Shown here: positions 1 through 13,649 of the stretch, piece after piece
How the letters are laid out: each line of letters begins with the position of its first letter
Numbering within the stretch: the first letter of the stretch is position 1
Source: Solen grandis
Taxonomy: Eukaryota; Mollusca; Bivalvia; Adapedonta; Solenidae
Length of the DNA stretch: 64,000 nt
Assembly (NCBI GenBank): GCA_021229015.1
Contig: CM037782.1
Location: 45,201,040 to 45,265,039 of the forward strand
Direction of reading: 5' to 3'
Notes under the pieces: generated by a model
The model's input: only the letters and a program-made list of their open reading frames with translations
Told to the model about the DNA's origin: nothing
The model's database searches: none
Program-made: the position numbers and the translations under genes

Positions 1-2021
1 AATCAGAAGAGGGACACTTTCCCCCTATAAAAACGGGAAACTTGCAAAACGAGCTTCAGTTTTTGTGGGCTCTTGGGGACCCCATCAAGTGTTGTGTATG
101 CCGAATACGGCCCGTCAGATAAGATTAACGGGGTTTAGAAAAAGTCATCACAGACAAATTAAAACCCTGAGCAAATTTAGGAGAACAAATGGCCAAACAA
201 CCCGTACGAAAAAATAGGGCGGAAAAAGATAAAAGTAAAGAGTTTGAACCCGCAGGGCAGGAGAATTAAAAAAGAATTTGGGGGAAAAGGAAACGATTGA
301 GTTGCAGTATTTTTGGGTCATTTACCAATTCAGCTCCCTTGGGAAAGCCGTTTTAGTGCTAAAGATCAAAACCACAACGTTGAACCCGAGACTGTAAAAG
401 GGTTAATATTTAAAAACCCCAATTCGACCCCAAACCTGGGGAAAAATTGGGGCTTTTAACGTTTTTTTGGGAAAAGAAATTGGGCCCAAAAATGGAAAAC
501 TCAAAAAACTTCAAGGATACAACCGTTTGTGTGTGGAGCATATTGTTTTTTTGCTTTTTATTTTCTTTTTCGGGATGTTTATTTAACACGGGGGTTAGAG
601 TAAATTCCGGACAGAGGATCAACCTCACTTCAATTTGAACGATTCCCAAAGTGGGGTGTTTTGGTTTTACCCGAATATTCGAAATACAAAAGTGCAAAAA
701 GACAAGTGTGTAATCAGCACCAACAAACCTGCACAGAAAATCACCAAAGTTTTGGGGATGGTGTGGTGTTTTTAATTACTGACGAATAGTTTAGACCCTT
801 TTTACTTCATGAAAGTGTAGTTTTATGTAAATTCCCTTTTTTAAAGGTTTGCAAATTGTTCCTTTTTTTGTTCATTTTTGTTTTCAAAGGGTTTTTAGAG
901 TTCAATAAAAAAAGCTTAAAAATGATTTTTATTTTTTGTTTTTTATGTTTATCTTACCATTAACAATTGTGATATTTTTCCCTCTCGGGAAAATTTGGTT
1001 TATGGCCCCGGGAAAAAAGGGGCCCTATTTGGGTTTTTGTGTCCTGAATTACTCGGGTCACCCCACTAAATCTGAAAAATCCCGGGTCAAAACCCTAAAG
1101 CCTAATACGCTGGCCAAACACAAAAAGGCCCGGCAATTTCACTTATAGGGGGCCCCAGGAAAAAAAGGGGACTTTGAAGCCGTGTGAAGCCCAAAAAAAA
1201 CCCGAAGCAAACAATGTCCTGACATCGACACTGGGTTTTTGTGTTTTATATCTTCCCTTTCCCCCCTTTCCCCTAAAAACACACCACACTTTTTTGAAAA
1301 CCCGGTTTTTTTTTCGGACATTGTGATTTTTCCTTTTTTTTTTAAAAAAACACTTTTTTAGTTATAAAAAAAAATAGGTTTATAGGTCAATCCAACCCCC
1401 TTTCAAGGCCAAAAAGGGAATGCTATCCCCAAATCAGGTCAAGGTTAAACTTCTTTTTTTTCATTGGATGGAAATTCCCTTCTCCCATTGGGTGTGCCAA
1501 CAAGACTCATCGTAAAACCCTAACCCCACTACCCAACCAAAGGAAAGCTTTCGTAACTTTTGATCTCGTTAACAAAGCCTTCCCGGCTGCTGATTTGTTT
1601 GACCGACGCTGTTTAAACCCGGCACAGTATCGTACACCTTTCCCACTCCGGTGTAAACCCCCCAGTTACAAAACCCAAAGTATCAACCTCTTTTCCCCCC
1701 CACACCATCAGAAACCATACAAAAAACCATTTCCAAAAAACCCAAACCCTTTAGTTTCAGCCAGTAAAAAAATGTTTGGGCAATCTATTCTGAGGGGAAA
1801 TCAAAGAATTTTAACAACAACCTCTCAAATTGCAACAGAGAATGGGAGAAGTGGAAAGCCGTATCAAATTGAAAACCCGAAAGCTGGTGGTGCCTATCAC
1901 TTTTTTTTCCAAAATGTGGAATCATCCCCAAACTTCCCCTTGAAAGGTGGATTTCCCCTTCTAAAAATGGCTTGGGGCCCCTTGTAAAAAAACATACAAA
2001 AAAGCAAAAAGAGTAAAAATA

Positions 2022-2090
2022 AGAAAAAAAAAAAAAAAAAAACCCTTTTTAGGGCCAAACCCCGTGGCTCGAAAGGGCATTTTTTTTCCA
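2022..2090 (+). repeat. Dispersed repeat copy 1 with CCCTTTTTAGGG stem-loop
   Basis: A poly-A stretch is followed by CCCTTTTTAGGGCC and then by 'ctcgaaagggcatt'. The same order recurs at about 3189-3250. The loop resembles the histone-mRNA 3' stem-loop, but no histone coding sequence lies upstream. It may be the tail of a dispersed element or the remains of a histone 3' end in bad sequence. Confidence 0.4.
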
Positions 2091-3188
2091 AATTTTCAAA
2101 CCAAAATAATAAAAAATTTTCAAACGAAATTAATTATGCCATTCGTTTTTAGACTGTGGGTATGGTTTAAATTTACATATAACTAACATGGGGCAACCCC
2201 AAATGAAAATCTGCATGGGGCAAAAAACAAAACCCAACACCAACGTAAAGCTTTTAAAAAACAGCCCGATACCAAAAAGTATGCTTAAAATAACAACAAC
2301 ACTCAGGAGTATCTAGCCAAATTGAGTGAATTTTACTTCTGAAAATATAAATACGATGTTTTCTTAAATATCATTGAAAGCACATTTCTTTTACCATAGA
2401 ACGTTATTTTTTATTCAAAGCCAAAAACGGAAGTTTAACCTTGCCCCGGGTTTGGGTAGCATTTCCTTTTGGCCCTTTACCTGAGGGGGATTGACCTACT
2501 TTGTATTGGGCATTCAGAATTGTGTTAAAAATTTTTAGTATGATGACTAAATTTTTTTTAACATTTTTATTTTTGTAAACTTTTTCCCAAAATTTTATTT
2601 AAAAAATTGGATCATAAATTTAATGAAAAAAAAATTTTTGAATGGAATTTGAAAGAAAAGGGGGACAATTGAGGTTTTTTTCTCTTTCGAGAATTTGGGG
2701 GGGCCCTGATAAGGGCCGTTTTTTTTTTTCACAGGTAGTGGTTTTCTCTTTATTGTCTATGGGTTTCTTCCAAAAGATTTTTCAACTGTTCTCTGTTTGG
2801 GGTAACGTAACCGAAGAAAGTAGGGTTTAATTTCCCCCTCAAGGCTATTAAAAACGCACCCCCTTTTAAGCATTCGGGCTTTTTCTCGCTGCACAACCAT
2901 GGAAGGAAATTTTAGGGAACTGATTTGGGGGTTTTTCAACGAATTGAAAGGGGTTAAACGAACAACAACGGGAAAGAGTGGAGACAAAAAGCAAGGGCCA
3001 TATTGCACAATACCAAACTGCTTTTTTCAGACATGGTACATCAGATGATGTTGAGACAAAAGCCAAAACGATGAACAAAGAAGATCTTTTGTCATAGGGA
3101 AAAAGGGTTTAAAACGTTGTCATCGTAACAATGCGTTGTCACCGAAACCAAGCACAAAGTGGGGCAATGTCAAACCCAAAAATTTAAA

Positions 3189-3250
3189 AAGAAAAAAAAA
3201 AAACGGCCCTTTTCCGGGGCCCAAATAAATGTCTCGAAAGGGCATTTTAC
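3189..3250 (+). repeat. Dispersed repeat copy 2 with GGCCCTTTTCCGGGGCC stem-loop
   Basis: This is the second copy of the unit at about 2022-2090: a poly-A stretch, GGCCCTTTTCCGGGGCC, then 'gtctcgaaagggcatttt'. It is closer than copy 1 to the histone stem-loop consensus (GGYYCTTYTCAGRRCC). The sequence just upstream, read on +, does not encode the C-terminus of any core histone I can recognise. Confidence 0.4.
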
Positions 3251-3486
3251 AATTGTCAATCCCCCTTTAACTTACATAACGTTAAGAAGGGTCCTCCTTT
3301 AACTAAGAAATAAAACATGACTCAACATGACAATATTGCGTCATTGAATGTTTGGTAAACTCTTTCTCTCTATCCGATTTTAAAGTCATCCTAGTTAATC
3401 TAACAGGTAGGACATGTTTTTTTATTACATGCAACATAGGGTACCATAAATCTGTTTTCGTATAAGAAACCATAAATTTTCGATTC

Positions 3487-3547
3487 GGTACCATAAAAAA
3501 ATAATTTATTGGTACCTCGGTACCATAAAAAAAAAAATTATGGTACC
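3487..3547. repeat. Two adjacent GGTACC short hairpins
   Basis: Two tandem palindromes, 3487-3516 and 3519-3547, each begin with GGTACC and end with GGTACC; the second has the arms GGTACCATAA and TTATGGTACC. The A/T-rich loops differ in length, and homopolymer errors may be part of that. A further GGTACC follows at about 3551. Confidence 0.5.
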
Positions 3548-3583
3548 GGGGGTACCATATTGCCACCCTTCACTACTTACCCT

Positions 3584-3685
3584 CTGTGTACTCGGCTCTT
3601 CCTCCACCTTTATTAGCTGGACGTCGCTATAATGATTAAATACTATCGCAGTGACGGTAAACCCCATACAACAACAACAACAAAC
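3584..3685 (+). mobile_element. SINE 3' fragment (same family as 44539-44781)
   Basis: Contains the block 'tcttcctccacc...tagctggacgtcgctat...atactatcgcagtgacggtaaacccc' followed by a (CAA)n tail. The same block occurs in reverse orientation at 13463-13620, 29733-29855 and 44539-44781. The tRNA-like head is absent, so this is a 5'-truncated copy on +. Confidence 0.65.
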
Positions 3686-4614
3686 TACAAACTAAGACGA
3701 CAATAATGTTACTTTGGGGGGTCTTCATACAAAGCCACTACAAAACACCGCCGTGAAGGCCGTTTTTCGAAGACCGGGATAATTTATATAAATTCCCTGA
3801 AATTAACTATCATTCAGGTAATGATTATTTAAAATATTTTGTGTATCTTTGTATTTAATGTATTCAATTTGTGAATGTCTTTCATTGTCAAAGTAATTAA
3901 GAAAAAAATATAATTATTCCACTCTCTGCTTTTTCCGCACACAGTGAACCAGATTTAAATGTGTAGGAATAATGTTAGAGTTTAGTTTACATAAAAAGGT
4001 TTAATTTTACATGTTAAATGCATGTGATAATTCATTGCATTATGTTTTGTTAAAAATATTTATTTTTCAAATTGTCTTTTGATTTGTATTCATCATTTTA
4101 CATGTCATTTATTATTTTAAATTTGTATTTTTCAGATATAAAAACATCCTTCACCCTGATTCAATTATTTATGAACCCCGACACAACTTACTATGTCGAA
4201 ACTTTTCTGAAAAATTGTCACATATTCGCTATTATCAAGCAAGTAGAAAACTTCGTGTTATACTCTTGGTATCATAACGGGACAAAACTCCTATTTGTGC
4301 CTACTTATGGAAGCGTATATAGTTTTCACCCTGATGGGGTTTTCATGTAGTCTAAAGTCGAAATACATTAGGACAACAACTACAAAAACTTATGTCGACA
4401 TGTACAGATATAACACATTTTATTAAAATAGTCAACCCCCTTTTGTATAGATATATCATATGGCTGGCAGTATGGGCACTAACAGGCAGTTTTGTCCTGT
4501 TATATACCTAAGTAGATAACTTGAAAATTTTCTACTTGCCAGATACTAACTGACTATGTGACAATTTTTTCAGAAAAGTTTCAAAAATAGCTAAGTGGAT
4601 AATGGCTGGCAGAA

Positions 4615-4658
4615 ATTTGCCACCATAGCTGGCAAAATTTGCCACCATAGCTGGCAAA
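4615..4658 (+). repeat. 22-bp tandem repeat, two units, each a palindrome
   Basis: Two perfect head-to-tail copies of a 22-bp unit (4615-4636 and 4637-4658). Each unit contains the arms TTTGCCA and TGGCAAA around a 7-base loop, so the array can form two small hairpins. Confidence 0.75.
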
Positions 4659-7600
4659 ATCCCACCCATATTATTATAGTAACCACATAATATTTTAACG
4701 ACTTTCCCATGTAAGTAATTACTTAAAACCCCAAAATTTGAAATTTGTATTAGTTTAAATTCCATATTTTGCAAAATTTCAAAATTTTAAGGAACAGGAT
4801 AGGACCCGGTCGTGGGCACAATGTAGATGGTAAGTTATATTTTATTAAAACCATCAGTGATAAGTAAATTAAAAGCTATCAAATGATAATTGCCATTGTT
4901 CGATTATTACAAATAAAATCGTTCCCAGTTCTGTCACAATGGGCAAAATCATACACTTTTATAAAAAAAAGACAAAACGCAAAAAAAAAGCAAAACGACT
5001 GAAATAAACATGAAAATTGCCACCATTTAGTGTTTTAGAAGGAAACAAATTTTAGACTTTTTTTTTCAGTGAGGTAAATAAGAGGAAAAATATAAATATA
5101 AAATTTCTAAATATAGCCCCGAATTGTTGTAAGATCCATAATGTGTGCAACTCTGTTCAAAAATGGGTTTTTAAGCCTATTCGACATATTGAAATGTAAA
5201 AAAAGCCGTTTATATTTTATACAACGTGAAGACTCACCAATTATATTTCCTAAGTACAAAATTTCCAGATCTACCAAAGCGTTACAGTGATTTTCTGTTA
5301 ACAATGCACGGCCCGTGAACATCATAGAACAATGTTTTTTCCCCTGGGATCCGTTTGAATTCACCCCCTTTGGAAAAATTTGGGGGGGGGGGGGGATTTT
5401 TGAAATCAAAAAAATCGGACTTTTCATATTGGACACGACTTCTGTTTGGGCCTGGGTCTAAAAAATTTTTCCGGTTTGGTGTCTGCGATGCGCAAAATAA
5501 AGGAATAAAAAACTTGACAGTGTTGAAAGTAACAAAAAAAGTTTTAAAAATTTCTAAAAAATAAAAAAAATGAAATATTTTTAATTTCTAATATTTTACA
5601 AACCCACAAAATTATTTTTCCCGGAAAAAAAGAATGAGTATTGAATAAAAAAGGGAACCTCGCTCGTAAAATGTAAATTTTTGGGTTATAAAAGGGGTTC
5701 CCGGGGGCCCAAGCAAAAATTTTTGGGTTTTATTTTCTGTGCCCCAAAAAAATATCCCGGGGGAAAACCCTTTCACGCCTTTCAACCCATCCCCTGTGCA
5801 CAGGGCACCTTTTAATCATTGAAAAAATTCCCCCCAAAAAAAAATATGGTAAGGAAAGGGCCCGGGCCGACTTTGCGGACTTTTGCCCTCTCACTACGGG
5901 TAACTTTCCCTCGCCCACCTGAACATTTTTTTTAAAATCGAAATAAAAAATTTTTAAAAAAATAGTTTTAAAAATTTAAACAGTTTTAAACTTTTTTTTA
6001 TCTTTAACAATATCAATATCGTTTATTGGAAAAAAGTCAAAATTAACACAAAAAAAAGACATATCATTTTCAACTAAAGTTTTAAAAAACACTAAATTTT
6101 CCCTTATTTTTAAACACTTTCGGTATGCCCTTTTTAACTATAATTACCTACCCGTTTTGCCCCGGGTTGATTTTAAATTACAGAAAAAAATAAGAAATGT
6201 TAAAAAATAAACAAAAAAAAAATGAATAAAATTTTTAAATTGGTCCCCCGGAAAATTTTTTTTTCCCTTATGGAGTGTTAAAAAAAAAGATTTGTGTTCA
6301 TTCTCCAAATTAATTAAGTCGTGTTTTTGGCACACCCCCTTACTTTCTTTATTTTATCTTTATTACAAAATTTTTCCCATTTTTTAAGGATTTTAAAAGA
6401 TTTTTTTTTTTTCTTCTATTTTTTTTCCCATTTAAAAATTTAACTTATTGTACCTCTTTCAAGTTATACATTTTCTTTTTTGTACATAATTAAAATTAAA
6501 AACCCAGTGTTGTCTATAATTTCCTTCGCCCGGACATAGCTGTAATAAAACCCAAAAAAAAATAAAAAAAACAGAAACCCAAAAAGGGCAGAAATTAAAA
6601 TAAAAACCCAAATTTAAAAAATTTTTGGGTTTTTCCATTAAAAAAAAATTTTAGCCAAATTATTTTGGATTTTTAAACTTTAAAAATTTAAATATTAAGA
6701 AAAAGGATAAGACCGACTACTAGAACCACAAAATGATAAAACCATAATTTCAAAAAAACTGTCTTCCCCACATATTTCGAAAATAACATAATCTTTATAA
6801 TTAAATGATTTTTCCAGAAAAATATCTAATGGCAAAAAGGAGTTGGACTGGTGAATTTTTCCAAAGTTAAAGGGTTTAAATTTTTTAAAAATTTTTCGTA
6901 CCAAAACAGGGATTTTTTTTTTTTTTTTCCTTTTAATTTTCCCGGTTCCAATGGGACCCCCAAACTCGTAAATTTTTATTTCACCTTTATAAATTGCGTT
7001 TTTTTCAAAAAAAGGTGATTTTTTTAAAGAAATTAAAATAAAATTGAAAAATGCCACCTTTAAAAATTTTATGAAAAAAGAGAGAATAGGATCGGCGTTT
7101 GTGATTCCCCCCGGAATAACCAACGTATTTTAAAAAAAAATAATGAACCTAAATTTTTAAACACACATTTTAACATAGATCTGAAAATGCCAAAATTTTT
7201 CCCCAAATTCAACACCTTTTTTAATAAGCTCATCCCATAGGCAAATTCCGCAATGCATTCGGGGCTTTTCTAAAATAAAATGAAACATAAATTTAAAAAT
7301 TTTCTTTTTTGATTGTGGAATGGAAAATTTTCATTTTTTATTTTTATAAAGAAAAAATTAAGACTTTTTTAACGAAATGTCAGGTTAAAATATAAAATTT
7401 TGAGAATACTAAACATAGAAAAAAATTTTAGCTAAATACCCCCTTTCATCACAAGATTAAAAATAGAATTGGGAAAGCCCTAAAATATAAAAGACAAATA
7501 GGAAATGAAAGCACTGCGATTTAAATGATACCCAAATTCGCTTTTTATATTTTCCCGAGATTTAAATAAAAGCAAAACAAAGTTGGGCAAAATTTTTTTT

Positions 7601-10600
7601 ATTCAAAAAAAAAAGCCCATTTTTAAAAAAAAAATTTGGCCAGTATTTTTTTGGAAGCTTTCAGAATTAGAGACCCGGGGTACTTGAGGGATTATAAAGT
7701 TTATATCCGCCCCAATGTGTGTTTTGTGTGTTGTTGATTTAGTACTCTCTATATATGCCTTTTAAAAAGAACCTTAGGCTGTAGTATAAACTTTTTTTTT
7801 ATGTAAAAATGTGTGTGCTTTAAAGTTTTTGAAAATTTCGGAATTTTCTTTTAATTTATATCGGTGATGAGACGATGAGCTTATTATCTTAAGTCTAAAC
7901 CATCTTTGAAAGGGTTTTCGGTTTTCAAGGATCGCGAGGCTGTGCGGAAGCAGGCATTCAACTTAAAAGGACTCCCGTTTTTTGTCATTGACTTTTTTTC
8001 CCCACCTGGGGTTTAATGAAAAAGTTAACTTTCCAAAACAAAAAAGCCAAAAACGAAAGGGGAAAAGAGCCGGGAAACCCGGTCGTTATGCCTAGGAGTC
8101 CCCGGGGAATGGTTTGAAAAAAACTTTTTTGGGAACGTAAGGGAAATTAAACAATAGAAAATTTTTTATAGAAATTTTTTCAAAAAATCCTTTTAAAGAA
8201 AACGATAAAATAATTTTAACAGAGTCAGGGACAATTGAACTTTAAAAAAAATTGAAATTGAAGGTACCACTGTTACAATTTTTATAAAAAATTTTTCCCA
8301 TAGAAAAGCAAAACGTCATAGGGGGGCCCGATATAATAAATATTTGTAAAAAATAAAATCAATAGCGGGATCTCAAATTTTCCCAAAAACCCCCTTTTTT
8401 ACACTATCATTTGGCTAAAAATTGATAAAGATTTTTTCCTTTTGGATAATGATTTTTTACCCGTGTGGTTATTTTCTTTGGGCACGAAACAGCTAAAAGT
8501 AAAGTATTCGATCCGAATTTTTTTGAAGGGATTAAGTGAGGATTTTATGTCATTTTTAGCAATTGGGAAAAAAAAATCTAGCTGGTGACTGGAAATTTTA
8601 AGAAAAAGGGGAGCGATAAACTTAATTTATGCGATGTGTTTTAAAAGACTCTTAGCCCCAGTTTGAAACACTCCAACACCCCCGTGGGTCGGGCCTCCCC
8701 AGATAAGTCAAAATAAAAGCACTGGTAAAGAAAAATTTTGAGTAAGCCAATGGGGTTAAAAGGGAAAAAAAGAACACGGGCCCTTCACAAACTATAGTCA
8801 TCAAGCATGAAAACACCACTGAATTTCTTGTTAACTACGCGATTTCGATTTCCCTATGAAAACAACTTTTTAAATATGTCCTTTTAAAAGAATTTAGCAC
8901 CACGCCCCACTTAAAAATTTTCCATTAAAATCAAAGCCCGTGATTCTCACAGCCGGGGCTTGACGGGGATCAAGACAGAAAACCCCTTTTATAAATGGGG
9001 CACGGGGAAAAAAAGTCCCGCTGCGCATTTAAAAACATCGGGAACCAACCGAACTAAAATTAAAATTTTGTTTTTAAATTTTAAAAACTTTGGGAGAATC
9101 TTGTCGACGTTTTTTTGGCAAAAGGGTTTTTTAAAAAAAGCGCTGACCTTAAATTTTAAAAAATCGTTTTAAACCCCCAAAACGTGAACCCCTATAAACG
9201 ACCGGTTTATAATGAAAGTTATCAGAAATTTTAAAAAGTTAAAATGAATTTTTAAAAAGTTAAAAGTGTAAAAAAATAGAATGTGGATGTAATAAAAAGA
9301 AAGCATTTTTAAAAAAATTGTTTAAAAAGAAGAAACAAAATATAAAATTTCAAAAATCCCAAAGACTTTTCCGACTTAGGGAAAAAAAACCCAAGGGTTT
9401 TGGAGATATTTCAAGAGAGATTTAAAACAAGTATCAAAAATATTAAAATAAAAGTTTTTTAAAAATATTTTAAAAACTATTCAATGACAAATTAAAAAGT
9501 TGAGGTTTTTTTTCCCCCAATTCGATTTTTTAAAAGTAAAACTTTTTTGATCGATCTTTTTAATATTGTTTTTTTTATCCGGAGCTTCCCCTAGGCCAAG
9601 CAGCTTGGCCTCATGGAATTTATTGTTCCAATACATAAAAAGGGGGTTTCCCCCCAACGTTAAAAATTTAGAGGCAAAAAAACACTTTTAAGTAATCTTG
9701 GGAAAAAAAATTTTCGAGCATTCCCCCCAAAAAGAGTTTGAAATAAAAAAAAAAGGGTTTAGATAATGATATTAAAATTGGATGCTCATTTTTGGGTTTT
9801 CCCAAAGGCTTAAGTACCGTTGATGCAATTTTAAATCTAAAAATATTATTAATTTTGGGCCCTTTCTTCTAATAAAAGATTTTAAAAGTGCTTTTTTAGA
9901 CCAAATAAACCTTTGACTCATCTCAGAAATGCTCTTGGGTTCCCAAAATTTTTTTAAAAGGGATTAAAAAGGTAAAAATTTTTAAAACGTTTAAAACTAA
10001 GGGAATTTTGGGGGGGGTTTCTAAGTCCCTGTGTAAAACAAAGCAATTCTGTTTTTATTTCTTTTTATAAACTATCGCCTTTGGCAGGGGCCCAAAAAAC
10101 TTACAAAGCAGCAAACAAAACCATTTCATGAAGTACTGTCCCAAAATTGGGGGGTTAAAAAGTAAATGTAGAAAAAACAAAAATCATGGTATTCCGAAAA
10201 AAAAGGGAAAAATAAGTCAGAAGAAATAAGGTTTTTAAAAAATAACCCCAAAAGCTGGGGGTTTTTTTAAAATTTTTAATTTAAAACTAGGGGGGGTTTT
10301 TTTTGACGGCGATACCCCTCAAAAGTTTGAAAACGAAATGGGCCTTTTTAAAAAATTAAAAAATTTTTTCCCCAACTTTTTAAAAATTTTTCCTCTCCGC
10401 CAAAAATGCGGATCCTGCAATGCTTTCCGCACTAACGAAAAACGAAGGGAAAATAGGGGTTTCAAACTTTTTTAAAACATTACCGAAAAACCGGGGTTTT
10501 TTGTGTTTTTTTTGTTTCCCCTTATTTTGCACGGGAAGCTTAAAATTTTTAAACGTAAAAAAAATATCCGGGGACATTTTTTTTAAAACCCAAAAAGAAA

Positions 10601-12650
10601 ACCCCTTTTACAAACTTTAAATCTCCCCCTTAAAAAAAAAAAAGGAGTCCCTTTTTTAAAAAAATTTACCTAAAGAAATCCCCACAAAATTTTTTCATTT
10701 TTCCCCCCGGGGGTTTTCCCCTTAAAATTTGAAAAAAAATTGGGAAACCCTTTTAAAATTTTAAAATTTTAAAAAAAAACCCGGGCAATTTCTAAAAAAA
10801 CAAAACAACAATAAATTCGCTAGAAAATAAGAAAAAATGACCTACTTAGGTGGGGAGCTTTTTTAAGAATGAAATTCATATCTTTACCCCTTTATTATTT
10901 TTAAAAAACAAACTTCTGTAAAACCCGGGGGTGGATTTTTTTCCCGTGGGGGTTTGCTTCAAAAACTTCAAAAACACGGGGTTTGGGGGTTTTTAAAACC
11001 CGGGTTTCCGCTCTCAGCGCATTGTGCCTTTTTTTAAATTTAAAAACCGGGGTCTTTTACTTTAAAAAATAATTTTATAGTTTGGAAAAGCCTTAAAGGC
11101 AGGGGAAATTTTTTAAAATTTAAAAAATTTTTAAAAAATAGGGGGGTTAAAACCAAATTTTCCCCCTTCCCAAACCTTTTACGCATTTTTTGGCAAAAAC
11201 CAAATTTTTGCTTGCCCCCGTTTGCAAAAAAGAAAAAAAAAAACTTTAAAACAAAATTCAACAAAAATTTTTTTAGAAGGAAAAATAAATTTTTTCACTT
11301 TTTTTTTTTAAAAAATTATTCCCCCCCCTTTTTTTTAAAAGGTTTTTAAATTTTTTAAAAAAAATTTTATCCCCCAAAAATTTTTTACCCAATTTCACTT
11401 TAAGGGGTCCCTTTTTAAAAAATAAATTTACCCCCTTCTCCATATGCTACTTTTTTTTTTTATTTGTACATTTTTGTAAATTCTTTTAAATTTCCCATTT
11501 TTTTTTTCCCCCTTTTTTATGCCCCCCTTTTAAAATGTTTGCAACGAATTTTTTTTTGACAAAAATGCGTTTTAAAAAATCAAAAAAAAAAATTTTTTCG
11601 GGTTTAAAAAAAATTTTCGGTTCTTTTTTTTTCTTTTCCGACCCCAAAACCCCGGAAAACAAAAAACCCCGGGTAACCCTTTTTTTAACCCCCCGAAGCC
11701 CCAAAAAAAGGGGAAAATTTCATAAAAAACCCCCAAAACCAAAAAAAATTAAATTTTATCTTTGATTTTTTTGAGATTTTTTAATTTAGAAAAAAAGGCC
11801 CTTTGGGGGAAAACCCAAGCAGAACAGGTTTTTAAAAGGGAAAAAAAAAGGGGTTTTTTATATAAAGGGGAATAAAACTTTTTTTAAACCCCTTAAAATC
11901 TTTTTTTTTGATTTGCCCCGGATTTTTTTGCCCCGAAACAAAAAATATTGTTTTTAGAATCATCCGATATACTTTTTTTTTTTGGGGAAAAACCCCCCCC
12001 CCCCCCCCCCCCCAATCATTTTCTTACAAAATCACCAAAAAACCCCGAATGAAAAAAAATAAATTTTTAAAATTTTTTTACGAATGTAAAAAAAAAAAAT
12101 TTACCACTTTAAAAACCCCCCCTTTTTCCCTTTAATTTTAAAATTTTTTTTAGCTTAAAATTTAAAATTTCTTTTACTGTAAATTTTTTTTAAAAAAGAT
12201 ATAAAGTCGGGCAGAGTTTTTTTCTTGATGACTTTTTAAAAAAAGGGGGAAAGATAAATATTTTCTCACCTGGACATTTTTTAAAAAAAAAAATTTCAAT
12301 AACCGATATCATAAAAACCCTACAAAAAATTTTTTAACCCTATTTTCGTACAGAAGGTTTTAAACACTCATGCATTCTAACAGATAATAATGAAAAGGAA
12401 ATTTTTGGGGTTGACCTTTAAAATCAGCGACTTTTTCCCCTGGGGCCCTGGAGGCCCCGCAAAAAAAAAAAAATTTTTTTTTTTGGGGGGGGGAAAAACT
12501 GGGAAATTTTATGTCTAGGGGTTTCGGGGGGATGCCCCCCCCGGAAAAAAAATTTTTTTGTAGATGGAGATGATGCATTCTGGGTATCCCGAAAGGGGAA
12601 AGTGGGGTTTTTTTTCCCTTTTTTTTTAAATCCGATATAAAATTTTTTTA

Positions 12651-13462
12651 AACTTGAAGGCCCCGGGTCAAATGCCTATGTCCCCCCAGAGAAAAATAAT
12701 CGGCAATGTGGAAATACACAATTTTTTTCTACCTATGGCCCCGAGTTGAGCTAAAAAAAAACTGAGCAGTCCCATGAGAATTGACAATGATTTGGGATTG
12801 TCCGGGAACATTCCCTGATGTTTCGGCTATGGTACAATGGCCTTAAATCCCATGTTCGGAAAAGCACCAGGGGCCTTCTCCAATGATCGCGAAGATGCTT
12901 CAGGTTTCGTCGATTTGAAACATCATCGGGGAATATCCCTGTAGATTAGGGAATCTGCGAACCATCCTAGGTGTCTCGGGAAGATTATGGAGATTATGAA
13001 AATCTAATGGTGAATAAAGCGACAAAGTCAAAAGAAGACTTTTGGTGTTTTATGGTCCCTTAGCATGTCCAATGACCTTTTTGACCGTCTCGGTCTAATA
13101 TTGACCAAAACAGAAGACAAATTTCTGAGTGCGTCTTTTCAACCCTTGCCGATTTTTTTATTTTAATTTTTTTTTTTTCTTATATTCTGAGATTCAACCA
13201 CAAGATTGGGAATGTGTCACAGAAAGGTCGCCGAATAGTCCCCGAATGTCCCCTGATACTTCGGCCTGACATCACAGAAGCATCGGGGATTCCACACAAT
13301 TTATGTAATAAGCAAAAAATGGCGTACTCGAGAAAAACAATACCGTCATTCGGTTAAAAAGGGGGCGAACTTGGCTGTTACACTCAATGATTGAATTGTT
13401 TCCCTTTAAAACATCAATTATGTACGAGACGAATTTCATCTTAGAAAGTGCAACAAAGTGTC
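12651..13462. other. Gene-free flank with internal repeat motif
   Basis: Quality returns to normal here. I see no coding region. A motif of the form 'ccctgat..ttcgg' preceded by a CCGRA-like block occurs at about 12800-12832 and again at about 13236-13268, suggesting a diverged short duplication. A small palindrome GACCG-TCT-CGGTC lies at 13083-13095. Confidence 0.4.
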
Positions 13463-13620
13463 TTGACTTGACTATTTGAGTTTACCGTCGCTTCGACAGT
13501 ATTTCAGTCATATGGCAACGTCCACTAATTACAAGTGGAGGAAGACCCCGAATGCACAGAGACATTAGGGTAGAACCTGCAAACCTAACCGCAAGCCGGC
13601 TGGAAGGCCTCCTCACATGC
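13463..13620 (-). mobile_element. SINE fragment, minus strand
   Basis: About 158 bp matching the body of the SINE at 44539-44781 in the same orientation, with many shared blocks such as 'gacttgactatttgag', 'cagtatttcagtcata', 'aggaagaccccgaatgcac' and 'ctcacatg'. The tRNA-like head that should follow on the right is missing, so the copy is 5'-truncated. Confidence 0.75.
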
Positions 13621-13649
13621 TACAAAGTGTACACAAAATATGTAAATAT

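Larger units (their letters stand above)
1..12650. other. Low-quality, homopolymer-stretched assembly tract
   Basis: The sequence is dominated by exaggerated runs of A, T, C and G. Examples are a G-run at about 5382-5395 and a C-run at about 11994-12013, with hundreds of 5-9-base runs. Such runs are rare after about 12650. Reading frames break every few dozen bases, so coding calls here are unreliable. The pattern fits an unpolished long-read segment rather than biology. Apart from the repeats listed separately, I see no feature I can support in this tract. Confidence 0.8.

Noticed and set aside
1490..1640. Reverse-transcriptase-like reading (KAFVTFDLVNKAF)
   Set aside because: Too short and partial in error-prone sequence, and the catalytic YxDD is not seen.
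1595..1987. 130-codon open frame on the plus strand
   Set aside because: It is in the low-quality tract. It has a hint of ordinary composition but no recognisable domain, and its end is a run-driven frame.
4072..4350. Open frame of 92 codons preceded by an acceptor-like ttttcag at about 4135
   Set aside because: Two different frames look equally plausible, there is no partner exon and no known motif, and the base-calling nearby is poor.
6695..7123. 142-codon open frame on the minus strand
   Set aside because: It lies in homopolymer-distorted sequence, is rich in F/K/I from A/T runs, and shows no family motif.
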